Of a DNA stretch of 64,000 nucleotides, positions 7,277-16,299 are shown one piece after another. Numbering within the stretch: the stretch's first letter is position 1; the number at the start of each line of letters is the position of its first letter. The position numbers and the translations under genes were made by a program. Below the pieces are notes generated by a model, which was not told the origin of the DNA, did no database searches, and worked only from the letters and a program-made list of their open reading frames with translations. Origin of the DNA: Streptomyces natalensis ATCC 27448 (lineage in GTDB: Bacteria; Actinomycetota; Actinomycetes; Streptomycetales; Streptomycetaceae); the NCBI RefSeq assembly GCF_000935125.1, contig NZ_JRKI01000045.1:186001-250000 (forward strand), written 5' to 3'.

Positions 7277-8839
7277 TTACTTTCCCAGCACATCACGATT
7301 CACCTTTCCTTGTAGCGTCATTGGAATCTGCGCCACAATTTTGTATGCGGAAGGCCGAAGATGCCGCGGCAACGATGTTCGCGCATGCTTCTCTGCCGCA
7401 GCGACAAGGAGGGAAGTGCTCCGCTCACTGAGATTCGAGGTGTGAGCGGGCAACAGATAGGCGATCAGCCGGATATCACCATCCCCGAAGTCCCGGGACG
7501 TGACAACAGCTCCCGCGATATCCGGTACGTGTGAGAGGGATTCTTCTATCTCACCGGGCTCAATCCGGTATCCACGGACCTTCAGTTGGCTGTCCATCCG
7601 CCCGAGGTAGACCAGTTCGCCGTCGGGCCGCCGCATGGCCCGGTCGCCGGATCGGTAGATCCGCTCCTCGCCGAGTTCCGCCGCGGGGGACACGAAGCGC
7701 TCGGCGGTGAGCTCCGGTCGGTTCAAGTAACCGCGAGCCAGCCCGGCCCCGGCGATGTACATCTCGCCGGGCACTCCGTCCGGCACCAACCGCCCGTCGC
7801 CGTCCACAACATAGACCCGCAGATCGGGCAGGGGCACACCGATGGGGCTCTCGCCACCCTCGCCCAGGTCCGCGGCGGCAATCCTCCGATAGGTGCAGTG
7901 CACCGTGGTCTCGGTGATCCCGTACATGTTGACCAGGGCCGGCCGTCTATCCCCATGCCGCTCGATCCACGGGGCCAGCATTCGCAGGTCCAGCCGTTCC
8001 CCGCCGAAGATCACCAGCCGCAGGGCCAGACTGGACGTGCTGTTCTCGCCCGAGGGCAGGACGGTGAGCAGTTGGTGGAACGCTGAGGGCGTCTGGTTCA
8101 GGACGGTCACCCGCTCGGAGCGCAGCAACGAGACCAGCTGCGCGGGCGAGCGCGAGACCGTCTCGGGCGCCAGAACCAGCCGTCCGCCGTACAAGAGCGC
8201 GCCCCAGATTTCCCACACCGAGAAGTCGAAGCTGATGGAGTGGAAGAGCGTCCAGGTATCGCGGTGGTCGAACGCGAACCAGGGCTGGGTCTGTTCGAAG
8301 AGCCGTACCGCGTTGCGGTGTTCGACGGCGACACCTTTGGGTGCTCCGGTCGAACCGGATGTGTAGATGACGTAGGCGAGATCGTGCCCGGCCGCCTCCG
8401 TCCGCTTCCCGCCGCATTCCGGCGCGGCGGCGCCGGCTTCGCCGGTGACGCGGTCCCCTTCGATCCATACGATCGCCGGATGGCGCCCGGTCATCAACTC
8501 CGCGGTGTCCGCCGCGGCCACCACGATCGGTGCCGCGCAGTCGGCCAAGAGGTAGTCGATGCGTTCCGGCGGATAGCTGGGATCGATGGGCACATAGGCG
8601 CCGCCCGCTTTCAGAATGCCGAGCATTCCGGCGATGGCCTCTGGACTTCGACGCGCGCACAGCGCGACAAGGACATTGGGCCGTACGCCCAGCTCAGTGA
8701 GCCGAGCGGCCAGGAGGTCGCTTCGCTCATCGAGCTCCCGGTAGGAAATCGGCCCGTTTCCCGTGGACAGCGCGATCCGTTCCGGAGCCGCGCGAGCGCG
8801 TTCCTGGAAGATGCTGTGCAGACAACTGCCCGGCAACAT
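7277..8839 (-). CDS. Free-standing threonine adenylation protein
   Basis: 520 aa, one complete adenylation domain with no condensation or carrier part. Core motifs are intact: [59 protein letters not shown] and the final GKVNRD lysine. Reading the ten pocket positions against GrsA-PheA gives D-F-W-N-I-G-M-V-H-K, the classic threonine signature of SyrB1-type domains. It should activate L-Thr and load the carrier protein encoded just downstream (28-bp gap). A GTG at 8842 directly precedes the ATG at 8839; AAGGGA lies upstream and the ATG has the better spacing. A cluster operator lies about 100 bp upstream (8937-8954). Confidence 0.92.
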   Translation of the reverse strand: MLPGSCLHSIFQERARAAPERIALSTGNGPISYRELDERSDLLAARLTELGVRPNVLVALCARRSPEAIAGMLGILKAGGAYVPIDPSYPPERIDYLLADCAAPIVVAAADTAELMTGRHPAIVWIEGDRVTGEAGAAAPECGGKRTEAAGHDLAYVIYTSGSTGAPKGVAVEHRNAVRLFEQTQPWFAFDHRDTWTLFHSISFDFSVWEIWGALLYGGRLVLAPETVSRSPAQLVSLLRSERVTVLNQTPSAFHQLLTVLPSGENSTSSLALRLVIFGGERLDLRMLAPWIERHGDRRPALVNMYGITETTVHCTYRRIAAADLGEGGESPIGVPLPDLRVYVVDGDGRLVPDGVPGEMYIAGAGLARGYLNRPELTAERFVSPAAELGEERIYRSGDRAMRRPDGELVYLGRMDSQLKVRGYRIEPGEIEESLSHVPDIAGAVVTSRDFGDGDIRLIAYLLPAHTSNLSERSTSLLVAAAEKHARTSLPRHLRPSAYKIVAQIPMTLQGKVNRDVLGK

Positions 8840-8936
8840 CACGGATTCCCTTCAAAGTTGATGGGTGACAGTGGGAGGTGATGCGTCGCGGCGGCACGTG
8901 ACCGGATCCCTTCACCGGCGCGCTCCCGCTCACGGC

Positions 8937-8954
8937 CGTCCTGTCGCCAGGACA
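8937..8954 (-). promoter_or_regulatory. Cluster operator copy 1 (upstream of chlorothreonine operon)
   Basis: Gene-sense strand reads TGTCCTGGCGACAGGACG, containing the perfect 6-bp palindrome GTCCTG-GCGA-CAGGAC. It is identical over all 18 bp to the copy at 19030-19047. It lies 98 bp before the start of the Thr adenylation gene. Confidence 0.75.
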
Positions 8955-8984
8955 TCTACTCCCGAACGCAGCAACTCCGGGTGA

Positions 8985-9785
8985 CTACCTGCCGTTTGAC
9001 CAGTGCGGCGCGCCCGGCAGGTGCGCGGCGAGTGCCGCAGTCACGTCGGCTTCGCCGTCGAAGAGGTAGAAGTGGCCGCCCTGCAGCACGATCACGTCGA
9101 AGCGGCTGTTGGCGAACGCAGACCACGCCTCCAGGCCACTGCGGTCGACCTCGGGGTCGGCGTTACCGCTGAGGGCAACCAACGGCGCTTTCACCGGGAG
9201 CGGGTCATGGCGTTCGTATCGCTCGCTCAGCCGGTAGTCGGCACGGATCATCGGCAGCAGCACTTTGACGAGCTCCGGCTGTGCGAGCAGATCGGCAAGA
9301 GACGCATTGACCCGTTTGAGGTCCGCAATCAGCTCGGTGTCGCTCAGCTCGTGGATCCGTCCCCGCCTTTTGCGGTGGGGCGGGGCAGCCCCGGAGACCG
9401 CGAGGAGATCGATCACCTGGCCGTGGCGGCGCTCCAGTTCGGCCGCCACCTCGTAGGCAATGTAGGCGCCCATGCTGTGACCGAAGAGCATCAGCGGTTC
9501 ACCGATCCACGGCTCCAGCACCTCCACGATCCGCTCAACCATCGTCCCCATGTCGTCCACGAGCGGTTCAACGAAGCGGTCCTGCCGTCCGGGGTACTGC
9601 ACGGCATACACGGCAACGTCGGACGACAGCCGCGCGCCCCAGGAACGGAACTCATGGGCCGTTCCTCCCGCGTGCGGCAGGCACACCAGCCGTAACCGTG
9701 GCTGCTGTACGGGGGTGTTGCACAGGCGCAACCAGCGTTCGGGCGAAGTCGGATTCGCAGTTCTCAAGGGACTCTCTCCCGTCAT
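8985..9785 (-). CDS. Type II thioesterase
   Basis: 266 aa, external (type II) NRPS thioesterase of the alpha/beta-hydrolase fold. Seen: LVCLPHAGG near the N-terminus, YPGRQDRF, the nucleophile motif GHSMGAYIAYE, and a late GGHFYLF holding the catalytic His. These proteins remove wrong or stalled acyl groups from carrier domains. The start ATG overlaps the stop of the peptidase gene (ATGA at 9785-9782), so the two are translationally coupled; the longer open frame upstream is within the peptidase gene. It closes the P450-peptidase-thioesterase operon. Confidence 0.93.
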   Translation of the reverse strand: MTGESPLRTANPTSPERWLRLCNTPVQQPRLRLVCLPHAGGTAHEFRSWGARLSSDVAVYAVQYPGRQDRFVEPLVDDMGTMVERIVEVLEPWIGEPLMLFGHSMGAYIAYEVAAELERRHGQVIDLLAVSGAAPPHRKRRGRIHELSDTELIADLKRVNASLADLLAQPELVKVLLPMIRADYRLSERYERHDPLPVKAPLVALSGNADPEVDRSGLEAWSAFANSRFDVIVLQGGHFYLFDGEADVTAALAAHLPGAPHWSNGR

Positions 9786-12073
9786 CCGAAGAGCTCGTCG
9801 ACGGTGTCCATGTCCAGGGACACAGGCGTGAGCCGATAGCCGGCGGGCGGTTCGACGCCCATGAGGTGACGGACCAGGAAGTCCCATCGACGCCGGTTGA
9901 GGTAGTGGTCATAGCCGACGTAGACATGGTCCGCGCCGGGAATGACGAGCAGTTCGAAGTCCTTGTCCGCCGCGATGAGGCGTTCGGCCAGGCGCAGGGT
10001 CAGCTGCGGCGAAACGCTGTCATCCAGACCCCCGTGCACCAGCAGCAGCTTGCCCATGAGCCGGTCCGCGATGTCCACATTGGACGCCTCGGCGTAGGCC
10101 GCCGCGTCGAACGGGCCGTTGTACGCCTCCGCCACACCGAGCTCGGCGTAGCGGATGTCGTGCATGCCGCCTTCGGCGACCCCGGCCTTGAACACATCGG
10201 GGTAGTCCAGCATCGCCCGCACGGTGGCAAATCCGCCGGCGGAGGTGCCGAATGCCCCGACGCGGTCAAGGTCCATCCACGGGCGAGTTAGGGCCAGTTC
10301 ACGCAACGCCGCCACATGGTCGGCCAGTCCCACGGCGTCGGCGATCCGGCCGTAGGAGGCATCGTGGAATGCCTTGTCACGTCCGGGAGAACCCCTCCCA
10401 TCGACGGCGATCACAACGAACCCGAGGGCAGCGAGGACCTCTGCGTCATAGCCGTAGAAGCCTGGGTCGAAAGACGGGCTGACACGGTTCGCGTTCGGGA
10501 AGCAATAGGGATGGTCAAGCACGGGGTATCGCTTAGCCGGGTCGAAGCCATGGGGCCGGTAGAGCATGCCGTAGATGTCGGTTTCGCCGTCGGCCGCAGT
10601 GATACGGAACCGCTCCGGAGGGCTCCAGCCGGTCTCCACCAGTCCCGATATATCGGCCCGTTCCAGCTCGACCAGCACGCGGCCATCCCAGCCGCGCACG
10701 GTGGTGACCGGCTCGATGTCATTGGTGGACGCCGAGTCGATGAAGTACGCCGCACCCGGCGGCACGGTAACCTCATGATCGAGGTCGTCGTCGCTCACCC
10801 TGGCGAACCCAGAGCCGTCCAACCCCACCCGGCACACCGTTCGGCGATAGGGGTCCTCCTCGACCAGCCCCGACGCCAGGAAGTACACCATCCGCCGCTC
10901 TTCGTCGACGTGCAGGATCTGCCGCACCGCCCAGGACCCCGACGTCACCTGCGCCCGCAGCTCGCCGTCCTGTGTCCCGTATAGATAGAGGTGGCCCCAG
11001 CCGTCGCGCTGGGAGTACCACAGCACCTCCTGTCCCGCCGACAGCACCTCGACCATGGGTGCCTGCGCGAAGTACTGCCCCGGTTCCACCCGCGTCGGGC
11101 CCGACTCCGAGAGCACGGTGCGTACCTCGCCGGAATCCGGGTCCAGCCGCCGCAGGCTCAAGACCTTCGTGTCTCGCTGCTGGTCGAGGTAGTACACGGC
11201 CGAGCCGTCCTTGGCCCACCACGCCCACTGCCGGGCAATCGGCGACATCATCGACATCGCGACGGGCTCGGCCTGCGCGGGTACGGCCTTTCCGCTCGCG
11301 ATGTCCAGCACCACCAACTCGGCCATCGGCAGCCGCTCGTCGCCGGGGAAGGCGAAGCGCTGGGTCAGCAACTGTGGCGCACCACCGTCCGGGGGCAGGG
11401 CCTGTACCAGATGGGTCCGGCGGACGCCGCGCTGGTCGCTGCGATGGGTGAGGACGCGGGTGGAGTCCGGCGACCATGCGAGAGCGGGCGGCAGATGCGG
11501 GATACCAATCTTCGGCAGCAGCGTGGAGTACATGTAGTAGTCCGGGTTGGCGCCGTAGTCGCGGTCGTGCGTGCCGTCGTCGGTCAGCGCCCAGTCCTTG
11601 GAACCGTCCAGCGACCGAGCCCGAAGGTCGTTTCCGTCGCGGAACACCGCGTGCCGGCCGTCTGGTGCGACGACCTCCAGCACATTGCGGGCCGGTGAAC
11701 TCTCGGTCCTGGCAGAGGCGTAGTCGCCGAGTGCGCAGGTCCACCGCTCGCCGAACGCATGGAATGCGATGGCGTCGGCAGTCGGCTCGAACGCAGCGAA
11801 CGGCAGCGCGACCGGGTCGACCTCTCGGCCGGATGCCGCAGCCAGCGCGCTAGCGAGCCGTTGGTGGTCGAACGCGGGGTGACGGGTGCCTTCGACCGGG
11901 TCGACGAGGATAAACCGCCGTCCTGCGGCAGAGTCGACCGTGTACCAAAAGCGCGCCCCGCCGTCGATCCACCTCGGCCGGATCTTCCCACCGAGGACGA
12001 GCTTGCTTCGGTTGTGCCGCAGCAACTGCTCCGCCGTCCGATAGGCATGGGGGTCGAGTCTGGTCGGGTGCAT
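9782..12073 (-). CDS. S9-family prolyl oligopeptidase (DPP-IV-like)
   Basis: 763 aa: an N-terminal beta-propeller (DPP-IV N type, residues about 60-500) and a C-terminal alpha/beta-hydrolase peptidase domain. The catalytic Ser is in GTSAGG (Ser611), Asp in GGLDDS (684 or 685) and His in GADHVY (716). No signal peptide or membrane anchor is seen, so it should be cytoplasmic. S9 enzymes cut short peptides, often after proline. In a piperazate peptide cluster the ring-imino residue resembles proline, so it could trim a precursor or break down the product as self-protection; both are inference. Start ATG at 12073 follows GAGGAG. It lies between a P450 (19-bp gap) and a thioesterase (overlap) in one operon. 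Confidence 0.9.
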   Translation of the reverse strand: MHPTRLDPHAYRTAEQLLRHNRSKLVLGGKIRPRWIDGGARFWYTVDSAAGRRFILVDPVEGTRHPAFDHQRLASALAAASGREVDPVALPFAAFEPTADAIAFHAFGERWTCALGDYASARTESSPARNVLEVVAPDGRHAVFRDGNDLRARSLDGSKDWALTDDGTHDRDYGANPDYYMYSTLLPKIGIPHLPPALAWSPDSTRVLTHRSDQRGVRRTHLVQALPPDGGAPQLLTQRFAFPGDERLPMAELVVLDIASGKAVPAQAEPVAMSMMSPIARQWAWWAKDGSAVYYLDQQRDTKVLSLRRLDPDSGEVRTVLSESGPTRVEPGQYFAQAPMVEVLSAGQEVLWYSQRDGWGHLYLYGTQDGELRAQVTSGSWAVRQILHVDEERRMVYFLASGLVEEDPYRRTVCRVGLDGSGFARVSDDDLDHEVTVPPGAAYFIDSASTNDIEPVTTVRGWDGRVLVELERADISGLVETGWSPPERFRITAADGETDIYGMLYRPHGFDPAKRYPVLDHPYCFPNANRVSPSFDPGFYGYDAEVLAALGFVVIAVDGRGSPGRDKAFHDASYGRIADAVGLADHVAALRELALTRPWMDLDRVGAFGTSAGGFATVRAMLDYPDVFKAGVAEGGMHDIRYAELGVAEAYNGPFDAAAYAEASNVDIADRLMGKLLLVHGGLDDSVSPQLTLRLAERLIAADKDFELLVIPGADHVYVGYDHYLNRRRWDFLVRHLMGVEPPAGYRLTPVSLDMDTVDELFG

Positions 12074-12091
12074 CGTGCTCTCCTCGGGCGA

Positions 12092-13285
12092 TCAGCCGAC
12101 GATGACCGGGAGCCTGGTCACGCCGTTGAGATTGGGGCTGGTCATGAACGTGGGCGGGTCCTGCGGGTCGCAGCGCAGCTGGGGGAAGCGGTCGAAGAGC
12201 GCGTTCATCGCGACCCTGCTCTCCCGCCTGGCCAGGGCCGCGCCGATGCAGAAGTGGACGCCTCGGCCGAAGGAGAGGTGCGGGTTGGGCTCGCGAGCCG
12301 GATCGAAGGTGTATGGGTCAGTGAAGACCTGCTCATCGCGGTTGGCCGTGGGGATCCACACTGCCACCATCTGGTCGGGCCCGATGGTGGCGCCGCCCAG
12401 TTCGGTCTCGGTGTTGGTCACCCGCACCATCGATGCGATCGGCGCGAAGTAGCGCAGCGACTCCTCAAGCAAGGTAGGAACCAGGGCGCGGTCCGTGCGC
12501 ACCGCCCGGTCGACTTCCGGGTAGGCGTCCAGGCACAGCACGGTGCTGCCGATAAGCAGGGTGGTCGTGACGTGCCCGGCGACGAGCATGGCGTTGGCGA
12601 AGTTGGCGATCTCGTTCTCGGTCAACCGCTCCCCATCGACCTCGGCCTCCACTAGCCCGGTGACCAGATCGTTCCGTGGGTTGGTACGGCGCTCCTTCGC
12701 CAAGTCCCTCAGATAGTCGGTGAGATGGCGCGCCTGCTCCATAACAGTTTCGATCTCGCTGTCGAGGCCGTCGCGTTCGAGCAACGAGAACTCTGTGGTG
12801 CCGCTCAGCATCCTGTCCACCCACCCGTTGATCAGGGCGTGGTCGCTGGCCGGCACACCGAGCAGTTCGGTGATGACTGTGATCGGCAGGGGGTAAGCGA
12901 AATCGGCGACCAGGTCGAAACTCTGCTGTCCCTCGACCTTGGTCAGCAGGGTGTCCACGATGGCGTGGATACGGGGCTCCAGCGCATTGATCGCCCCGGG
13001 TGTGAAGGCGTGGCTGACGAGCTTGCGCAGCGCCGTGTGCCGCGGCGGATCCAGCTGGGTGATCGTGCCCTCGTCGAACTCACTCCGCTCGGGGATGAGG
13101 CGGCCGGTCTCGGAGGAGAAGAGCTGCGGATTGTTCAGTACATGCAGGGCCTCGGAATATCCATGGACGTTCCACAAGCCGGTTGTGTCGTCGTACGCGA
13201 CTCGCTCGGGCACGAGGTCCTTGTCGCCGTACAGCCAGAAGAAGCGCTTTGCGTCTAAGTTCCATCGTTCGGCAAGTGCGGACAT
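12092..13285 (-). CDS. Cytochrome P450 (CYP107-like)
   Basis: 397 aa from ATG 13285, chosen because MSALAERWNLDAKRFFW matches the N-terminus of the third P450 of this cluster (MATLADRWNIHPAHFW) and AGGGG lies 5 nt upstream; a longer frame reaches 13333. Haem motif FGRGVHFCIGAALARRE, ExxR helix EESLRYF, and I-helix LVAGHVTTTLL, where the usual acidic residue after AGx is Val. The same change is in the P450 at 54184-55383, so the two are close relatives. Candidate jobs: hydroxylation of piperazate (as HmtN does in himastatin) or of another residue on the assembly line. First gene of the P450-peptidase-thioesterase operon. It may use the ferredoxin encoded at 13715-13918. Confidence 0.92.
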   Translation of the reverse strand: MSALAERWNLDAKRFFWLYGDKDLVPERVAYDDTTGLWNVHGYSEALHVLNNPQLFSSETGRLIPERSEFDEGTITQLDPPRHTALRKLVSHAFTPGAINALEPRIHAIVDTLLTKVEGQQSFDLVADFAYPLPITVITELLGVPASDHALINGWVDRMLSGTTEFSLLERDGLDSEIETVMEQARHLTDYLRDLAKERRTNPRNDLVTGLVEAEVDGERLTENEIANFANAMLVAGHVTTTLLIGSTVLCLDAYPEVDRAVRTDRALVPTLLEESLRYFAPIASMVRVTNTETELGGATIGPDQMVAVWIPTANRDEQVFTDPYTFDPAREPNPHLSFGRGVHFCIGAALARRESRVAMNALFDRFPQLRCDPQDPPTFMTSPNLNGVTRLPVIVG

Positions 13286-13638
13286 GCTTTCCCCTGTCGT
13301 CACCAATTCCGCTGCGCACGCAGCTGAATTCATTGAGCATTTCTTACGACGTCACCCCAGTAACGCTGGAGGCTAACGCTCAGGAATTCCGCCGGAGGAA
13401 GTCTCTCAAACCGTAGCTGCCCGTGTCGATATTCCAGCTATCCGAAGACAGCGTATCGGAAAAGGAGACCGCTGCCGGTCGTGGCTCGTCCGCGGCGTGG
13501 GCACACGGGAATCCAGCGAAAATGAGCGCGATGGGCCAGAATACGGCTAAGGCCGTCGAGTCCGTGAGGGTCTTCGCGCCAGACTCAGCTTCCGCCGTCC
13601 AGTCGGCGGGGCGCAAGGCATTCGCTACTCGGGGCGGA

Positions 13639-13656
13639 TGTCCTGTCGGCGGGACA
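13639..13656 (-). promoter_or_regulatory. Cluster operator copy 2 (upstream of P450-peptidase-TE operon)
   Basis: Gene-sense strand reads TGTCCCGCCGACAGGACA, matching the consensus TGTCCYGNYGACAGGACR at every position. It lies 353 bp before the P450 start at 13285. Confidence 0.72.
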
Positions 13657-13680
13657 ACCTTAGGGACACCGGAAATCCGG

Positions 13681-13707
13681 GGCGCCATGGCGACGTGACA
13701 TGGCGCC
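13681..13707 (-). terminator. Hairpin after ferredoxin gene
   Basis: Perfect 9-bp inverted repeat, GGCGCCATG (13681-13689) and CATGGCGCC (13699-13707), with a 9-nt loop, 8 bp after the ferredoxin stop. Probably the terminator of the P450-ferredoxin operon. It also contains TGGCGCCA (13701-13708), the octamer of the ribbon-helix-helix operator arrays, so a second function cannot be excluded. Confidence 0.55.
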
Positions 13708-13714
13708 AGTTCCG

Positions 13715-13918
13715 TCAGCCGGGCCCGATCTCCTCGGTGATCACCCCGCACGGGCATACCTCGATGGCTTGACGGACCGCCTCATGGAGGGCAGGTGACG
13801 GCGTGGGATCCAGCAGCAGCACCCGCCCGTCCTCGTCGTCCTGATCGAACACCTCAGGCGCCGTGATGACGCACATACCCGAACTGCAGCAGCGTGCCCG
13901 GTCCGTGCTGAGGCGCAT
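13715..13918 (-). CDS. [3Fe-4S] ferredoxin for P450
   Basis: 67 aa, of the small actinomycete ferredoxin type that feeds electrons to P450s. Cluster cysteines Cys10, Cys16 (CCSSGMC) and Cys55 (EVCPCG), with the second position of the usual fourth ligand not filled, fit a 3Fe-4S centre. The acidic middle (DQDDEDG) is also typical. It starts 3 bp after the stop of the P450 gene at 13922-15124, so the two form a pair. It may also serve the other two P450s of the cluster, which have no ferredoxin of their own. Confidence 0.92.
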   Translation of the reverse strand: MRLSTDRARCCSSGMCVITAPEVFDQDDEDGRVLLLDPTPSPALHEAVRQAIEVCPCGVITEEIGPG

Positions 13919-13921
13919 CGG

Positions 13922-15124
13922 TTACGCCTCGTCCCAGGTGACCGGGAGCCGCTGCACACCGTAAACGCTGCCGGTGTAGACCTGCACGTCCTCTGGCCGA
14001 ACCGCCAGGCGCAGGGTAGGAAACCGGGTCAGCAGCGCGGGGTAGGCGACACGCATTTCGACGCGGGCCAGCTGCTGGCCGAGGCACTGGTGGATGCCGT
14101 GGCCGAAGGCCATGTGCCCGATGGCGCGGCGCCGCAGGTCGAGGCAGTCAGGGTCGGCGAACCGTGCCGGGTCCCGGTTGGCGGCGTGCAGCGAGACGGT
14201 GACCGTGTCGCCCGCCTTGATCAGCTGCCCGCCCAACTCGACGTCTTCGAGCGCCGCCTTCGCCTCAGTGTGGATGACGGTGAGATAGCGCAGCAGTTCC
14301 TCGACGGCGCTGTCGGCGAGGTCCGGGTCGGCAGACAGGGCGGAGAACTGGTCGCGGTGGCTCAGCATGGCGAAGACGCCGAGCGCGATCATGTTCGCGG
14401 TGGTGTCCAGGCCCGCACCCAGCAGGACAGTTCCGATCGCCGCGAGTTCCTCGTCGGTAAGATCCGTCGTGGTCAGGTCGCTCAGCAGGTCATCGGCCGG
14501 CTTGGCACGCTTTGCGGCGACCAGCTCGTGCATGTACTCATCCATCGCGGTTACCGCGGCGTACACCTCGTCTTCCGTGGCATCGAGCGAGTTCATGATC
14601 CTCGCGTCACGCTGGAACGCATCGCTGTCCGCAGCGGGCACACCGAGCAGTTCGCAGATGGTCAGCGCGGGTATGGGGTATGCGTAGGCACTCACCAGAT
14701 CGACCGACGGCCCCTGCTTCTCCATAGCGTCCAGGTGCTCGGCGGTGATCTGCTCGATGCGGGCAGTGAGCTGCTTCATCCGGCGAACGGTGAACTGACC
14801 GGTCAGCAGCTGCCGATAGCGGGTGTGCTCGGGCGGGTCCATCGCATGGAAGTGCCCCACCGGGGCGGGGGGCAAGACGATGTCCGCCCCGCCGGGAAAG
14901 GGGAAGTGAATGAGCTCCCGCCGCGTACTGAACCGTGTGTCGGCCAATACTTCGCGGGCGAGCGCATAACCGGTCACTAGCCAGCCCACATGCCCGTCAG
15001 AATAGGACATTCGACTGATCGGGTGTTGCTCGCGTAGCGGGGCGAGCTCTTCCGGCGGATCGAAGGGGCAGCCAGAGGGGCGCGTAAACGGTAACGGCGC
15101 TGCCTCGGGGAGGGTTTCGCTCAC
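13922..15124 (-). CDS. Cytochrome P450 (CYP105-like)
   Basis: 400 aa. I-helix LLGAGLDTTANMIALG with the normal acid-threonine pair, ExxR as VEELLRYL, haem motif FGHGIHQCLGQQLARVE. The N-terminus (PFTRPSGCPFDPPEEL) and the following ferredoxin are the usual CYP105 arrangement. It is clearly different from the two CYP107-like enzymes of the cluster. The GTG start at 15124 has AAGGA 6 nt upstream. An operator copy lies 273 bp upstream (15397-15414). The substrate cannot be read from the sequence; a hydroxylation of the peptide or of a free precursor is likely. Confidence 0.93.
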   Translation of the reverse strand: MSETLPEAAPLPFTRPSGCPFDPPEELAPLREQHPISRMSYSDGHVGWLVTGYALAREVLADTRFSTRRELIHFPFPGGADIVLPPAPVGHFHAMDPPEHTRYRQLLTGQFTVRRMKQLTARIEQITAEHLDAMEKQGPSVDLVSAYAYPIPALTICELLGVPAADSDAFQRDARIMNSLDATEDEVYAAVTAMDEYMHELVAAKRAKPADDLLSDLTTTDLTDEELAAIGTVLLGAGLDTTANMIALGVFAMLSHRDQFSALSADPDLADSAVEELLRYLTVIHTEAKAALEDVELGGQLIKAGDTVTVSLHAANRDPARFADPDCLDLRRRAIGHMAFGHGIHQCLGQQLARVEMRVAYPALLTRFPTLRLAVRPEDVQVYTGSVYGVQRLPVTWDEA

Positions 15125-15507
15125 GTTGATTCCTTACTACCTAATGAATCGGGTCGGCACGGCGTTACGTGAATCTGCATTTGCCGTGTGCCGACTTGCT
15201 GACCGCGCTGATGCTATCGACACGGAGATCGTCATGTAAACGGTCCGCTATTCCTGATCCATATTCCCGATGCCGGGATAATCGAATGGGTCGGTCACCG
15301 TCGGGGTGCGGCGCAGGTCATCAGGATGGGATCTGAGCTGGCCGCTGGTGATTGGGTTCCAGCGTGGACAGCACGTGCGGGCAGCGCGTCGCAGCGTGTC
15401 CTGTCACCGGGACAACCGGGTGGGTGCCCGACCGGAGCGGAGCTCTGCAGCAATACGCCGGTAGGCCGCCCGCTCTTGGAGCGGACGGCTCACCGGCAAC
15501 CGGTCGG
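15125..15507. other. Intergenic region, promoter of the P450-ferredoxin pair
   Basis: About 380 bp without a gene between the P450 start and the exporter permease stop, both on the minus strand. On the minus strand it has a possible promoter, TTTACA (15240-15235) and GATAGC, 16 bp apart, and further upstream the operator at 15397-15414. Confidence 0.5.
15397..15414 (-). promoter_or_regulatory. Cluster operator copy 3 (upstream of P450-ferredoxin operon)
   Basis: Gene-sense strand reads TGTCCCGGTGACAGGACA, a full match to TGTCCYGNYGACAGGACR. It is 273 bp before the GTG start at 15124. Confidence 0.72.
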
Positions 15508-16299
15508 TCAGGTCATCTGGGGATCGCGCTTGAACAGCCTCGCCGACCACAAGTAGCCGACCAGCGCGATACCGAGGCACCAGGCGATCGCGATGATCCA
15601 GTCGTTACCGATCGGCCGGCCCAGGAACAGACCGCGGAGCGTGTCGGCGATCGGCGTGAACGGCTGGTACTCGGTGAACCAACGCAGGCCCGAGGCCATC
15701 GATTCGGCCGGGACGAACGCGCTGGACAGGAAGGGCAGGAGCTGCAGAAGCATAGGGGTGTTGCTCGCGCTTTCGACGGTCTTGGCGGCCAAGCCGAATG
15801 CGACCGCGATCCAGGTGAGCGCGAAGCTGAGCAGCGCCACTAGGCCGAGCGCGGCGAGCCACCCGCCGATGCCTGCTGAGGGCCGGAACCCGGCGACCAG
15901 CGCAACCGCGAGCATGATGACGACGCTGACCAGCGCCTGAACCACACTTCCGACGACATGTCCGACGAGGACGGACGTGCGGGCGATCGCCATGGTGCGG
16001 AACCGATTGATGATCCCCTTGGTCATATCCATGGCCACCGAGACCGACGTCGACATGGCCGCCATGACCAGTGCCAGCAGAATGATCCCCGGCGAGAGGT
16101 AGTCCACGTAGTCAGTGCCCGCGTCCTTGCCGACAAGGCCCTTGCCCATCACGCCGCCGAAGGCGAAGACGAAGAGCAGGAACATCAGCGCCGGGATCAC
16201 CACGGTGGCGAGCAGCATCGACGGATAGCGCGTGATGTGCCGCACGTTGCGGCGCACCATCGTCCACGAGTCGCTCATGGCGTACGACATCAAAGCCAT
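15508..16299 (-). CDS. ABC-2 type exporter permease (DrrB-like)
   Basis: 263 aa with about six membrane helices. Seen: the N-terminal amphipathic MVRRNVRHITRYPSML segment typical of DrrB-type permeases, VVIPALMFLLFVFAFGG, YLSPGIILLALVMAAMSTSVSVAMD, and the conserved NTPMLLQLLPFLSSAFVPAESM near residues 178-200. It pairs with the ATPase gene just upstream; its ATG shares one base with the ATPase stop (TGATG at 16301-16297). Together they should export the peptide product or give resistance, as DrrAB does for daunorubicin. Confidence 0.92.
   Translation of the reverse strand: MALMSYAMSDSWTMVRRNVRHITRYPSMLLATVVIPALMFLLFVFAFGGVMGKGLVGKDAGTDYVDYLSPGIILLALVMAAMSTSVSVAMDMTKGIINRFRTMAIARTSVLVGHVVGSVVQALVSVVIMLAVALVAGFRPSAGIGGWLAALGLVALLSFALTWIAVAFGLAAKTVESASNTPMLLQLLPFLSSAFVPAESMASGLRWFTEYQPFTPIADTLRGLFLGRPIGNDWIIAIAWCLGIALVGYLWSARLFKRDPQMT

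Larger units (their letters stand above)
13286..13714. other. Intergenic region with operator and hairpin
   Basis: About 430 bp without a convincing gene, between the ferredoxin stop and the start of the next P450 on the same strand. It holds a hairpin just after the ferredoxin gene (13681-13707) and cluster operator copy 2 (13639-13656). A leftward frame ending at 13380 encodes a hydrophobic, signal-peptide-like stretch, but has no good start or codon bias. Confidence 0.5.

Noticed and set aside
13380-13757. Small leftward frame with a signal-peptide-like stretch ending at 13380
   Set aside because: It overlaps the ferredoxin gene, has no good start or ribosome site and weak codon bias; it may be chance.
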